Part shown: positions 19,173 through 27,539 of the stretch, one piece after another | Layout: every line of letters begins with the position of its first letter | Position numbering within the stretch: position 1 is the stretch's first letter | NCBI GenBank assembly: GCA_001586965.3 | Contig: LUCW03001755.1 | Location: 35,001-63,408, forward strand | Length of the DNA stretch: 28,408 bases | DNA from: Sphaeroforma sirkka | Lineage: Eukaryota > Opisthokonta > Ichthyosporea > Ichthyophonida | Reading direction: 5' to 3' | Notes under the pieces: model-generated | The model's database searches: none | Told to the model about the DNA's origin: nothing | The model's input: only the letters and a program-made list of their open reading frames with translations | Position numbers and translations under genes: made by a program

Positions 19173-19634
19173 AAACACACCATCGTTTGTCGCAACGGCC
19201 CTACAGGTACCACTAAGTGAAAACCCGCATCCGAGTTCTTAGCTAAACTAGAGGAGTCTAAGGAGTTTGAACAAAAGCTCAAGACTCGTACAACACATGC
19301 ACCCGACAAGAATGTAGTCGAGGTGATGCCGATTTAGACGGCATTAGATCGTAAAAACATGGAACTAGCTAAGGCCATGGATCAAAGACTCAAAGCTCTA
19401 AGAGAACCTGAAGATCGCACTCAACTTCTTAAAGCGCTGCTTAAAGAACAGCCAGGAGTTGGGAAGCAACTGGAGAAGATACTTCAACAATCTTATGTTG
19501 TTAATTACGTATCTCAGAAGTCTACCCCTCCTGATATTGAAGTTGCCCTATCTAACGGGACTATGGTTCATCCAGCCAGCATTACACAGAATCTGACTGA
19601 CTTAGAAGAGCTCGAGAGAGTAGAATTAAAATAA
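19173..19634 (+). pseudogene. pol: Pol linker before integrase
   Basis: A charged, helix-prone region with no named domain. 19359-19634 is open (MELAKAMDQRLKALREPEDR at its start) and includes a long Lys/Glu/Leu segment (LLKALLKEQPGVGKQLEKIL), which may form a coiled coil. In-frame stops lie between it and the NPP module (a TGA near 19,217 and a TAG near 19,334). It probably links the NPP module to the integrase zinc finger. Confidence 0.55.
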
Positions 19635-19639
19635 TACAT

Positions 19640-20560
19640 AATTTTCGAGCATATGAGCATACTTATAAGATGGCTATTCGTGCAGGGCTTGATCACCCGG
19701 CGCTGAAAGTAACCATACGTGAAGTATACCGACGCTGTACTGATTGTGAAAAGAACCAGATCAAGCGCTACGGTTGGGCACCCCTAAAAGTGTGACAGAA
19801 GACCAACCGATGCGCCGAGTCATAGTAAATTGGATAAACTCCCGCGATCCAAGCATACCGGCGGTGTATATATCTGTCATTTCTTATGTGTGGCTTCAGG
19901 CTATAACTTGCTTTATGCAATACCGAACAAACGCCCGCAAACAGTGGCAGAGTTATGCTATCACATCTTTAATGACTTCGGTTTCCCCCGAGTACTATGT
20001 TCTGATAAAGGTAGTGAGTTTTGTACCGACGTAATGGATGCACTTATACTCGTATCAGGCATGACCCGTAGGCGTGGTGTTCTTTATAAACCTCAAACGC
20101 AGGGTGCAAATGAGACACGTCATAGAGAACTTAAGAAACTCTTGCGTACCGCACTAGACGACGTTGAGGATATGTGGGCCTTAACATTTGAAATGGGTTC
20201 AGACTCAAATGAATAACTGCATGAATCCTCAAACTGGAACACTCCCGTTTCACTATTTCTTTGGCCGCTATAGTGAATTACAAGCAACGTTTGACAAAAC
20301 TGCGCCCGAGAAACACGTTACCCCGTGGCTACAAAAGATCGAGCATATGCAGAACGTTGTTTACCCCTGTTTACTCGAGCACAAGAATCGCGTCCTACTT
20401 AAAGCGTATGACCGATGGAATAACACTAAGAACATTGTTCAGTTCAAAGTCGGCGATTACGTTAACATTATAAATCGAAACGCCAATGTTACCGAACTCT
20501 CTTCTAAGACGATAGGACCTTTTTGTTATTTCCTACCATGATGAGAAGAGTGATACTTAC
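19640..20560 (+). pseudogene. pol: Integrase of the + strand gypsy element, frameshifted
   Basis: Integrase inserts the cDNA into the genome. The HHCC zinc finger is at about 19,649-19,755: H in YEHTYKM and in GLDHPAL, then CTDCEKNQ. The core follows in other frames: DKLPRSKHTGGVYI (first Asp), PRVLCSDKGSEF (second Asp, about 19,988-20,024), and QTQGANETRHRELKKLL (Glu, about 20,095-20,145). All three catalytic residues are therefore present. The C-terminal part, 20188-20541, has TGTLPFHYFFGRYSE and FKVGDYVNII, then SKTIGPF. Single-base shifts occur near 19,790, 19,829, 20,190 and 20,530. A small number of changes separates this from an open frame, which indicates a young copy. Confidence 0.87.
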
Positions 20561-20563
20561 GAA

Positions 20564-21109
20564 GTGAATAACATTGATGGTACTAGCGCAACCAATCTAG
20601 GCACTCACCGTATCCCTACCTCCGAACTCTCATTCGCTCGCTCATTTGATTCTGATGTACCAGTTATGGAGTCACAAGTCAAAGATATAATTGACAAAAC
20701 ATCCGAAGACGGTTACACTTACTACAAGACCCGTTTCATGGATGGGACAGTAGCTTGGCTAACCTCCAATGCATTTCGTGAATCTCGCGACTTTCTTCGT
20801 ATCTTTAATAAGAAATGGAATAAGCGTTTACATGAGAACACACGAGATAAACGGAAAGGGTTTCTTCAGGTGACTACAAACCCGGATGGATATGAAATTC
20901 CCTATTTGCCACCTACTTCCTATGTGACTGAGCTTCCTGATTTATTTACCAACAGACTAGAAAATTCTTCGAACTTACTTACTAATGAAGAACAACCTTT
21001 GGCTATTCCTTTGGGTATTACCTTACCAAGTAATAAACATAAGACACCTACATCGGAAATGGTTACTGGACCAAATACTAAACGACATAGAGTACAACAT
21101 GAGTCTTGA
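20564..21109 (+). pseudogene. pol: C-terminal tail of pol with chromodomain-like segment
   Basis: It is in the same frame as the SYHDEKSDTYEVNNIDG run that follows integrase, so it is the polyprotein C-terminus and not a separate gene. The stretch YTYYKTRFMDGTVAWLTSNA, at about residues 50-70 of this frame and followed by FRESRDFLRIFNKKW, has the layout of a chromodomain (aromatic strand, central Trp, C-terminal helix). In chromoviruses such a domain steers integration to particular chromatin. A Ser/Thr/Asn-rich tail of about 100 residues follows and ends with KRHRVQHES. The stop at 21107-21109 is about ten bases before the inverted junction. Confidence 0.6.
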
Positions 21110-21117
21110 ACTCGTAC

Positions 21118-21596
21118 TTGGTATGGATTTTATTGAACATTTTCTCATAATCTTGCTCTAGTGCACACATATGGCGCTGTCAGTGCTTAACTTGGACGTC
21201 CGGTAAGTCCTTGCAATCCTCTTTGTGCCAACCGTTTGTACCCTTGCAAGTAGCACACTCTTTCGTATAGTGTCCAAATCTCTGGCTTGCCTGGTGCACA
21301 CTTAACAGGGTCGTGTCTACCATTCCAGTTGCCATTACGTTTTGTGAGGTTGTAACCACACTTCTTGCAAGGCGCTCTCACCTTCTTTTCACCTTTCGGT
21401 TCGGTAGAAGTAGAGCCAGTACCCCCTCCAGTAGTAGTGCGAGGTTTCTTAGTACTACGCGCAGTGTTAGTCTCTACTGCGTTACGCTTAGTGGGTTGGG
21501 TGTAGCTTGTGGTACTAAGTACTCTAGTAGAGGGATTGGTATGCTTGTGAACTATCTTCTCAAAGACAGACCAAGGAAAAGATCGCAAATCACCAT
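21118..21596 (-). pseudogene. gag: Divergent inverted 3' gag fragment
   Basis: Read on the - strand this is the nucleocapsid half of gag plus the first bases of pol: FEKIVHKHTN, SYTQPTKRNAVETNTARSTK, PCKKCGYNLTKRNGNWNGRH and VKCAPGK, then the TGA (21180-21182) and a following ATG. It differs from the + strand copy at many sites, unlike the neighbouring piece, so it comes from another subfamily member. Its inner edge is at about 21,560-21,596, where a protease-start sequence takes over at TTGTAGCATAGG. There is a frameshift in the Cys/His cluster (KPEIWTLYERVC). Confidence 0.8.
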
Positions 21597-23763
21597 ATAT
21601 TTGTAGCATAGGCTACACGGCGTGAGATAGCAGAGACTTCAGCCCCTGGATCAAAAAACGCTATAACTTTTTCTCCATATACATAAACGGGTTGAAATAA
21701 ACTTTCATCTCCTTTGGTACAGATTTTATTGAACTTTTTCTCATAATCTTGCTCTAGTGCACACATATGGAACTGTCAGTGCTTAACTTGGACGTCCGGC
21801 ATGTCCTTGGAATCATCTTTGTGCCAACCGTTAGCACCCTTGCAAGTAGTACACTCTTTCGTATAGTGCCCAAAGTTTGGCTTGCCTGGTGCACACTTAA
21901 CAGAGTTGTGTTTACCATTCCACTTGCCATCACGTTTAGTGAGGTTGTAACCACACTTCTTGCAAGGTACTCTCTCCTTCCTTTTTCACCCTTTGGTTCA
22001 GTAGAAGTAGAGCCTTTACCACCTCCAGCAGTAGTGCGAGATTTCTTAGTATTACGCGCAGTGTTATTCCCTGTCGCGGTACGCTTAGCGGGCTGGGTAA
22101 AGCTCGAGGTACTATGTACTCTAATAGATGAGTTGGTATGCTTTTGAACTATCTTCTCAAACGATGATATCATCATTGACCTTCTTAAATAGGCTAGCCC
22201 CCAGAGTCTCCATCATCCGACATATTAATAAATATTCGCCAGTATAGGTACGACCTCCCATCCGAGTGTTCATATGCGTCATATGAGCTAGAGCACCTCG
22301 AATAGTAGTATCGTTCTCAAAGGTCTTGCGAGACTCTAGAAGTTCACGGTCACGTGCATCTTCAAAGAAAGTGTTAAGTATATTCTCACGCAACTGGCGC
22401 CAGGGTAGGGCTTTCCAGTTGGGCTCATAGGCCTTCAAGATAGTTTTCCATTCCTCTGACTCACAGAAATGAATAAAGGCATTCATCATCTGCTTATCCT
22501 TAAGGCTGGCAGACTCCTTAAGTTGGTCAAAGGCCTTCAGTGTCTCCACTGTACTCTCATTAAGAGAGAAATCGACCTCAGCCGTCGCGTTACCTAGCTG
22601 CTTTTATAAAGCTTGGTTCTAAGCGTTCACGAGGCTCATGCTCAGTACTACGGGCTGCTAGTGCCAAGATGGTGTCTATTTCCTTTCTCTTGTTATCGAT
22701 TAGATAGCGAATGTTATCCGCTTTCCTATCGTCAAGGTCAGAGTCATTCAATAGACGGTCCTCAAGGACTTGCATACCAGAGCGTAATAGCCTGAGACGA
22801 GTATGTCTGGTTCTCACTTCCTCGGGAACTCTCTAACGAGGTACTGGTGTAGCGATTGCCAAAATTGTGATTACCAGGGTTAGTTGGCAAATGAGGGTCG
22901 ATATTACGAGGATGGTAAGCCTCATCGAGTTCCATACGATCATATCCTCTGACAGGCTTAGGTTTGTCAAGAGGATGGTCAATGGTAGCATCAGAGCTAT
23001 AGAGATTAAATTTTGAAATATTTCCTCTCTCACCAGTGGTAACTGGCTTAGTGGTACACGTACTGGCTGGTAAACCAGTAGGTCTCGGGTTCGAAACTTG
23101 GCCCGGATTTTTTTCTTCTTCTTCGGTATAGAAAGAATATCAGCCACGTGGGATACGATAGAGGGGTCCACAACTGCTGCTGCCGCTAGCTCCTTCAAGA
23201 GCGCTTCAGTGCGGTTCAATTGGCGTCGAGATTGAGAAGATCCAACCACTCGTTGTCGAGTTATGGCGTCCTCAGCTTCGGCCCCAAGATTTGAGCTGAA
23301 TGGAATGGCTTCTCCATCGATGGCGAGACCGAAATTTTCGGACAGGACCAATACTTCCTTTTCACTCCGGATTTGTACTGGAGTGTCCTTTAGATGTGGA
23401 GTTATAATGCCCCCGACATTCGTATCCACGAATTTTTCAGCCTTTCGACGTTTATCCCCAATATTTGACGGCACGTGGTCAGGGGGGCAAGCTGGGGTCC
23501 TGAGCTTCACTCCTAGGTGATACACGGACGCTGGCGAGCCTTTCCGCGGTAGTAGATACCTCTTCTTCCAAGGCTTTAGGATCCGACGAGTCATCCTCAG
23601 AATTATCCTCTATACCAACCTCAGAATTGGCTTCCCCAACAGTTTCCTCGGCAGGCTCAACTCCAGACAGGCTAGGTGTTTCCACAGGGACCTCAGGAAC
23701 CTCGGCAGGCTTAGCAGGCTTAGAGCTAGCGGCTCCCTTGCCTTTAGAAGTACCCTTAGCCAT
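21597..23763 (-). pseudogene. gag: gag and protease start of the inverted gypsy copy
   Basis: This is the - strand counterpart of 15048-17060. It begins MAKGTSKGKGAASSKPAKP at 23763. Its acidic N-terminal part differs strongly from the + strand copy (PEVPVETPSLSGVEPAEETV), and it keeps segments deleted there, such as DDRKADNIRYLIDNKRKEID near 22,640-22,730. The capsid-like piece 22157-22549 is nearly identical to 16110-16502 in protein (Tyr to His in FIYFC is the only change I see). The nucleocapsid 21754-22176 has two extra A after GGTGAAA, which breaks the Cys/His frame. The gag-ending TGA is at 21776-21778, and the protease start with DPGA lies near 21,650. The copy ends inside the protease. 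Confidence 0.82.
23037..23114 (+). other. tRNA-like segment with A box, B box and T run
   Basis: The + strand (antisense to gag) has TGGCTTAGTGG at 23044-23054, like a Pol III A box, and GGTTCGAAACT at 23088-23098, like a B box. TACTGG/CCAGTA can pair as an anticodon-like hairpin. GCCCGGA at 23101-23107 is followed directly by seven T, a potential Pol III terminator. The 5' acceptor strand does not pair, so it is at best a degenerate or half tRNA. Confidence 0.4.
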
Positions 23764-23842
23764 AGTATTTGCTGGATAGTAAATCGATGTTAGACAGTCT
23801 AAAAGCAGTACACTATTGTAACTACTAAATAACTGAAAAATA
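23764..23842 (-). other. Leader of the inverted gypsy copy
   Basis: Between LTR-B and the gag start codon. Next to the LTR it reads, on the - strand, TATTTTTCAGTTATTTAGTA, closely matching the leader of the + strand copy and again with no TGG primer site. It is shorter than the 186-base leader of the + strand copy. Confidence 0.65.
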
Positions 23843-24436
23843 TGTAAACTTCGATGGAAATTACTAGGTTTCAAACTATATTGAACTAAAATACAATTTA
23901 GTCAGTTAGGATTTAGCAGTGGTAGCTTGTGTAAGAATGATCGGGACTGCCTCTTGTTAAGAGCCTAAATATCCTCGATCACACACGGCGTACCTCTAGC
24001 TGTTCTTTATTGAATAATTTTCACTAGAAGTACTAAGTGTTCATGACCACATGCCTAATTTGTAGATAGACATAATAACGTAAGTCAAAGTTGATACATT
24101 GGCTAATATAAATAAAGTTCCATCTGAAGAAAAATTTAAAAAGAAAAGACCTATTGGATTTTAGAGATTGGCGGGAAAACCAAAATCTATAAGTAGTAGT
24201 TCGGAGATTATAAAATTTAGTTTATAATATCCTACATCTGCTAATGTCTCAAATAGGTCCAAGTAGATGAGTCATACCAAATACTCAGGCTATTGGAGCC
24301 ATCAAAGTAAATTTAGAACACTTTGGAAATATTGGAAAAAGAGTCTGTATTAAATTATTTAAAATACAAATAAAAACCAATGTATTGTCTCAATTAATCT
24401 TGATAGTTTAGACTGACCGGAGGCCGTATTTCTACA
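23843..24436 (-). repeat. LTR-B, 5' LTR of the inverted gypsy copy
   Basis: A 594-base LTR; read on the - strand it starts TGTAGAAATACGG at 24436 and ends GAAGTTTACA at 23843. It retains the segment of about 35 bases that LTR-A has lost (CTTAGTACTTCTAGTGAAAA on the - strand). It faces LTR-A, so the two LTR-gag blocks point toward each other. Confidence 0.88.
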
Positions 24437-24531
24437 ACACAAGCTACCACTGCTAAATCCTAACTGACTTAAATTGTATCTTAGTCTATATAACATAGTG
24501 TGAAACATAGAAATATCCATCGAAGTTTACA
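24437..24531 (+). repeat. 95-bp + strand LTR tail
   Basis: It matches the last 95 bases of LTR-A (ACACAAGCTACCACTGCTAA ... CGAAGTTTACA) in the same orientation as the + strand element. It begins exactly where LTR-B ends. It may be the remainder of the + strand element's 3' LTR, into which the inverted copy was inserted or recombined. Confidence 0.85.
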
Positions 24532-25090
24532 GGTGTCAAAATGATATTGTGCCTTAGGACTGGCGAGTATTTTTTACACGAGCACTTGCCCGAAATAGCG
24601 CATAAAGTAGCCCCACTTCGGATGTTCTCTAAGCTTAAGTCAAAGGAATCAATTTGGGATCGTTGAAAGTCAGAGCATTAATTGGCATAGGATCAGATGA
24701 AAAAGGCAATAATATCGGTAGTGTATTTGGTTGATGATGTGCCACTCGAGTTGAAAACGGACGCAAGTCATTATGGCATTGGCGGAGCGTGTGTTGTTAT
24801 TTGAATTGATTGATGGACGTAAACACTACCTGATGGTCTTGTCAAGACCCTTAACAAGACACAGCAAACGTATACAACACCGATGATTAAACTGATAGCA
24901 CCCACATATGCACTGGTTCATTTTAATGATCACTTAATATGCCAGCGTTTTACCGTATATACAATACAGATCATGAGGTAGCACATACATATGAACACAC
25001 TAAGTTATAATTGAATAGTATACTGCAACGATGGTCCCACACCATTGCACAATTCAGCTTCACTATTACACATAATCACTTTAACTAGTA
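24532..25090 (+). pseudogene. Gypsy RT connection and RNase H remnant
   Basis: Degenerate + strand pol fragment from a different gypsy element. It shows EIAHKVAPLRMFSKLKSK near 24,595-24,650, the usual segment after the RT thumb. Next come VPLELKTDASHYGIGGACVV around 24,739-24,800 (RNase H first Asp), then LSRPLT, an ALVHFNDHL-like stretch and QRWSHTIAQFSFTITHN near 25,030-25,080. Stops and frameshifts are frequent. It adjoins the end of the composite without a gap, so the composite probably landed in or beside this older element. Confidence 0.72.
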
Positions 25091-25216
25091 CTCTTATTTT
25101 ATTCAAAGTTTCATGTATATGTACTCCGTATGATTGGCGTTGGTAATAATTCAGATCGAATCCAACAATTGAACATTATTCCATTACTTTCACGCACAAC
25201 ATCTTGTTTGCATCGC

Positions 25217-25236
25217 TTTTTTTTTTTTTTTTTTTT
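25217..25236 (+). repeat. Poly(T) tract of 20
   Basis: Twenty consecutive T on the + strand. On the - strand this would be a poly(A) tract, as left by a retroposed sequence, but no recognisable transcript precedes it on that strand. Confidence 0.9.
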
Positions 25237-25239
25237 GGA

Positions 25240-25989
25240 GACGTGATATTATTGATCGGAGCCCATTTATGTATATTTATATTTTGGTGGGACAATTTCC
25301 GTCCTCCTGTACTTCTGTAAGATTAGGTCTATCAAGGCGATCTTATCGCCTTAAAGTAAATAAACGCTTAGGTTAAGTCTAAGTATATCAAAATTTAAAA
25401 GTGAATCAACGAAATGAGTCTTTTGGTAAAGTTAGGTATGCCTCGTGAAACAGCAATCCTCTGAGGGATTGTGAGGCTGAGACATTGCCTATATATAATC
25501 CTCTCAGTACTGTTTTCGCCGAAGGGATTTTATTTAGTGCTTCGTTGTCGCTCTATTAGTAACTATGGTATGTTTCGTTGGGGCAAATCCGATAGACTCA
25601 TAGAATCATATCTCCAGTAAAAAAAAAATAGTATAAAATAAATAAAAAAATACTCTTGATGTCCATAGTTAACCAATAACTTGCCACTTATCAAGAATGA
25701 CCGACTTAGCCTTCATCAGACTGGCACATCTGGTTGGCTGAACAGAAGATAAACTAAGCAACGCTAATTGTCCTTAGAAACCTATGTTCGGTTGAGTCAT
25801 CTCGCTACCGAAGTATTCAATTATAAACAGCTTTGAAGGTAAATATTGTTCTATTAATAGAACTAGACCAAGTCTTATATTGGTATTTTACTGGGTCTTT
25901 TAATGGCCTTGTCCAAATATCTGATATGTAAAATGGAAAAGGTATTAATTAATAAAACCGTTAAATACCATAAAAGGAAAACTGAGTTT
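25240..25989. other. AT-rich spacer
   Basis: No gene or known element was recognised. A + strand frame at 25903-26166 runs into the tandem repeat that follows and has low-complexity composition; I take it as chance. Confidence 0.4.
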
Positions 25990-26058
25990 ACGTACTTTCA
26001 AGAGCACGTTTTACGTACTTTTAAGAATACGTTTTACGTACTATTAAGAGTACATTTA
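25990..26058 (+). repeat. 23-bp tandem repeat with internal palindrome
   Basis: Three units with a 23-base period, starting at 25990, 26013 and 26036, of consensus ACGTACTTTTAAGA-TACGTTTT. Within each unit ACGTACT and AGTACGT (with changes) form an imperfect palindrome around TTAA. The third unit is the most diverged. Confidence 0.85.
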
Positions 26059-26177
26059 TATTACAAGATTCTAATGTGGAGGTCCGAATTTTACACTTCC
26101 AACGATTTATTGATGTCATCAACAATACGTGCTTACTTTTGTGTTCTTTCTTCCGCACTTCTATAGGGATAAAATTA

Positions 26178-26300
26178 CTTATTTCAAAAAAAAAGATAAG
26201 TTACAATGTATATATGTTATAATGTATGAACATATGGTATGGCTCTCATAGTCGTTGTAGTGGTTCGAGAAAGATCGATGGGAAGAAGTGGTCAGTAAAT
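26178..26300 (+). repeat. Direct repeat R1 (partner at 27415-27516)
   Basis: It shares TTATTTCAAA-like, TTACAATGTATATATG and TTGTAGTGGTTCG-GA--GATC motifs, in the same order, with R2 on the other side of LTR-C. The copies are diverged, so they predate or are unrelated to the LTR insertion. Origin not identified. Confidence 0.65.
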
Positions 26301-26344
26301 TGTCGCTGTGTTCAGCGTTATTATTGACTTTACTTAAGCCATTC

Positions 26345-26520
26345 TTCAACTCTTAACTACAATTTCTTCGTAGTTTATAGGCACTCGATCACGATATTTC
26401 ATTTTGACCATAACGCCATCATCACGTTTACTCTGTTCGGTGTTAACTATTAAGTCGGTGACTTATACACCAATCACAGTTTCAAATCTATATTCTTCTT
26501 CACCATGAGAGCCGAAGAGT
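26345..26520 (-). pseudogene. Coding-like fragment left of LTR-C
   Basis: On the - strand about 56 codons read well, with one internal stop: LFGSHGEEEYRFETVIGV, stop, then VTDLIVNTEQSKRDDGVMVK and PINYEEIVVKS. The mix of charged and hydrophobic residues looks coding, but no family is recognised. It may be part of an older retroelement or gene interrupted by the LTR at 26562-27165. Confidence 0.35.
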
Positions 26521-26561
26521 GGAGGTGTAGACTACATCCACGATGTATACCTTTGGACCAT

Positions 26562-27165
26562 TGTAGACTTCGATGATAGATACTTCTATGTTTTAAGCTA
26601 TGTTATATAAACTAAGATAAAATTTAAGTCAGTTAGGATTTACAGCAATAGCTTGTGTAAGAATGATCGGGACTGCCTCTTGGTAAGTGCCTTAATATCC
26701 TCGATCACACAGGACGTAACTCTAGCTGTTTTTTTATTAAATAATTTTCACTAGAAGTACTAAGTGTTCATGACCACATCCTAATTTGTAGATAGACATA
26801 ATAACATAAGTCAAATTAATATATTGGCTAATATAAATAAAGTTCCATCTGAAGAAAAGTTAAAAAAAAAAAAGACATATTGATTTTGAGATTGGCGGGG
26901 AAGACCAAAACCTGTAAGTAGTAGTTCAGAGATATAAAATTTAGTTTATAATATCCTACTTCTACTATCGTCTCAAATAGGTTCAATTAAATGAGTCATA
27001 TCAAATATTCAGGCTATTGGAGCCATCAGAGTAAATTTAGAACACTTTGAAAATATTGGAAAAAAAGAATTTGTATTAAATTATTATAGATACAATTGAA
27101 AACCAATATGTTATCTCATTTGATCTTGATATTTTAGACTGACCGGAGGTCGTATATCTAATACA
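26562..27165 (-). repeat. Solo LTR of the same gypsy family (LTR-C)
   Basis: About 604 bases; on the - strand it starts TGTATTAGATATACGACC at 27165 and ends CGAAGTCTACA at 26562. It aligns along its whole length with LTR-B and is more diverged from both other LTRs, so it is an older insertion. No internal sequence flanks it on either side, which fits a solo LTR left by LTR-LTR recombination. No clear target-site duplication was seen. Confidence 0.82.
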
Positions 27166-27312
27166 TCGATTTAAAAATATTGCAAGCTGTGCGGTATTTT
27201 CTTGTTCTAAGTTTTTTGCAAAACCTTTCAAGGCTAAAATACAAAATAATAATATCTTATTGTCATCTTTAACATCTTCAGTAAGATTCTTGCGCGCAGC
27301 AACAAACTGCAC
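27166..27312 (-). pseudogene. Coding-like fragment right of LTR-C
   Basis: On the - strand 49 uninterrupted codons run up to the LTR edge: FVAARKNLTEDVKDDNKILL and FCILALKGFAKNLEQENTAQ, then LAIFLNR. It is amphipathic and helix-like, with balanced charge. The preceding bases TTATGTGCAG could be a splice acceptor. The family is not recognised. It may belong with the fragment on the other side of the LTR. Confidence 0.35.
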
Positions 27313-27414
27313 ATAAAACCATCACGGTATTTACATTATTAAAAAAAATGTCGCACAAATTGCGTTCAAAAAAGTGATGAAACATTTTATGAACTGGTAC
27401 TAGGTGATAGTATT

Positions 27415-27516
27415 ATCTATTTCAAAGTAAATTAGCTACAATATATGTACATATGATATTGCTCTCAAGCAGTTGTAGTGGTTCGGGGACGATCGATGAG
27501 AAGATGTGGACACTAA
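27415..27516 (+). repeat. Direct repeat R2 (partner at 26178-26300)
   Basis: See R1. It has CTATTTCAAAGTAAATTAGC, GCTACAATATATG, GTTGTAGTGGTTCGGGGACG and GATCGATGAGAAG, in the same order as R1. Confidence 0.65.
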
Positions 27517-27539
27517 ATTCCCGTTTAAAGCTTGGGCCG

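Larger units (their letters stand above)
14299..21118 (+). mobile_element. Ty3/gypsy LTR retrotransposon, + strand copy, 3' LTR missing here
   Basis: The order is LTR, leader, gag, protease, RT, RNase H, NPP module, zinc finger, integrase and a chromodomain-like tail, which is the Ty3/gypsy order. The reading frames contain several stops and single-base shifts but remain easy to follow, so the copy is fairly young though inactive. About ten bases after the last stop (21107-21109) the sequence switches to an inverted copy of the family's gag-pol boundary, so no polypurine tract or 3' LTR is found here. A 95-base LTR tail in the same orientation at 24437-24531 may be what is left of it. Confidence 0.85.
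21597..24436 (-). mobile_element. Inverted, 3'-truncated gypsy copy
   Basis: LTR-B, leader, gag and the first part of the protease, with RT onward missing. It is a member of the same family as 14299-21118 in the opposite orientation, forming the right arm of a large inverted repeat. The truncation point (about 21,597) joins a different, more diverged gag fragment. Confidence 0.8.

Noticed and set aside
21313..22147. + strand open frames opposite the inverted gag copies (21313-21606, 21767-22147)
   Set aside because: They mirror the antisense frames seen opposite the + strand gag at 16512-16890 and follow from the gag codon usage.
25903..26166. 87-codon + strand open frame
   Set aside because: A large part of it is the 23-base palindromic tandem repeat, and the remainder is AT-rich with no domain.
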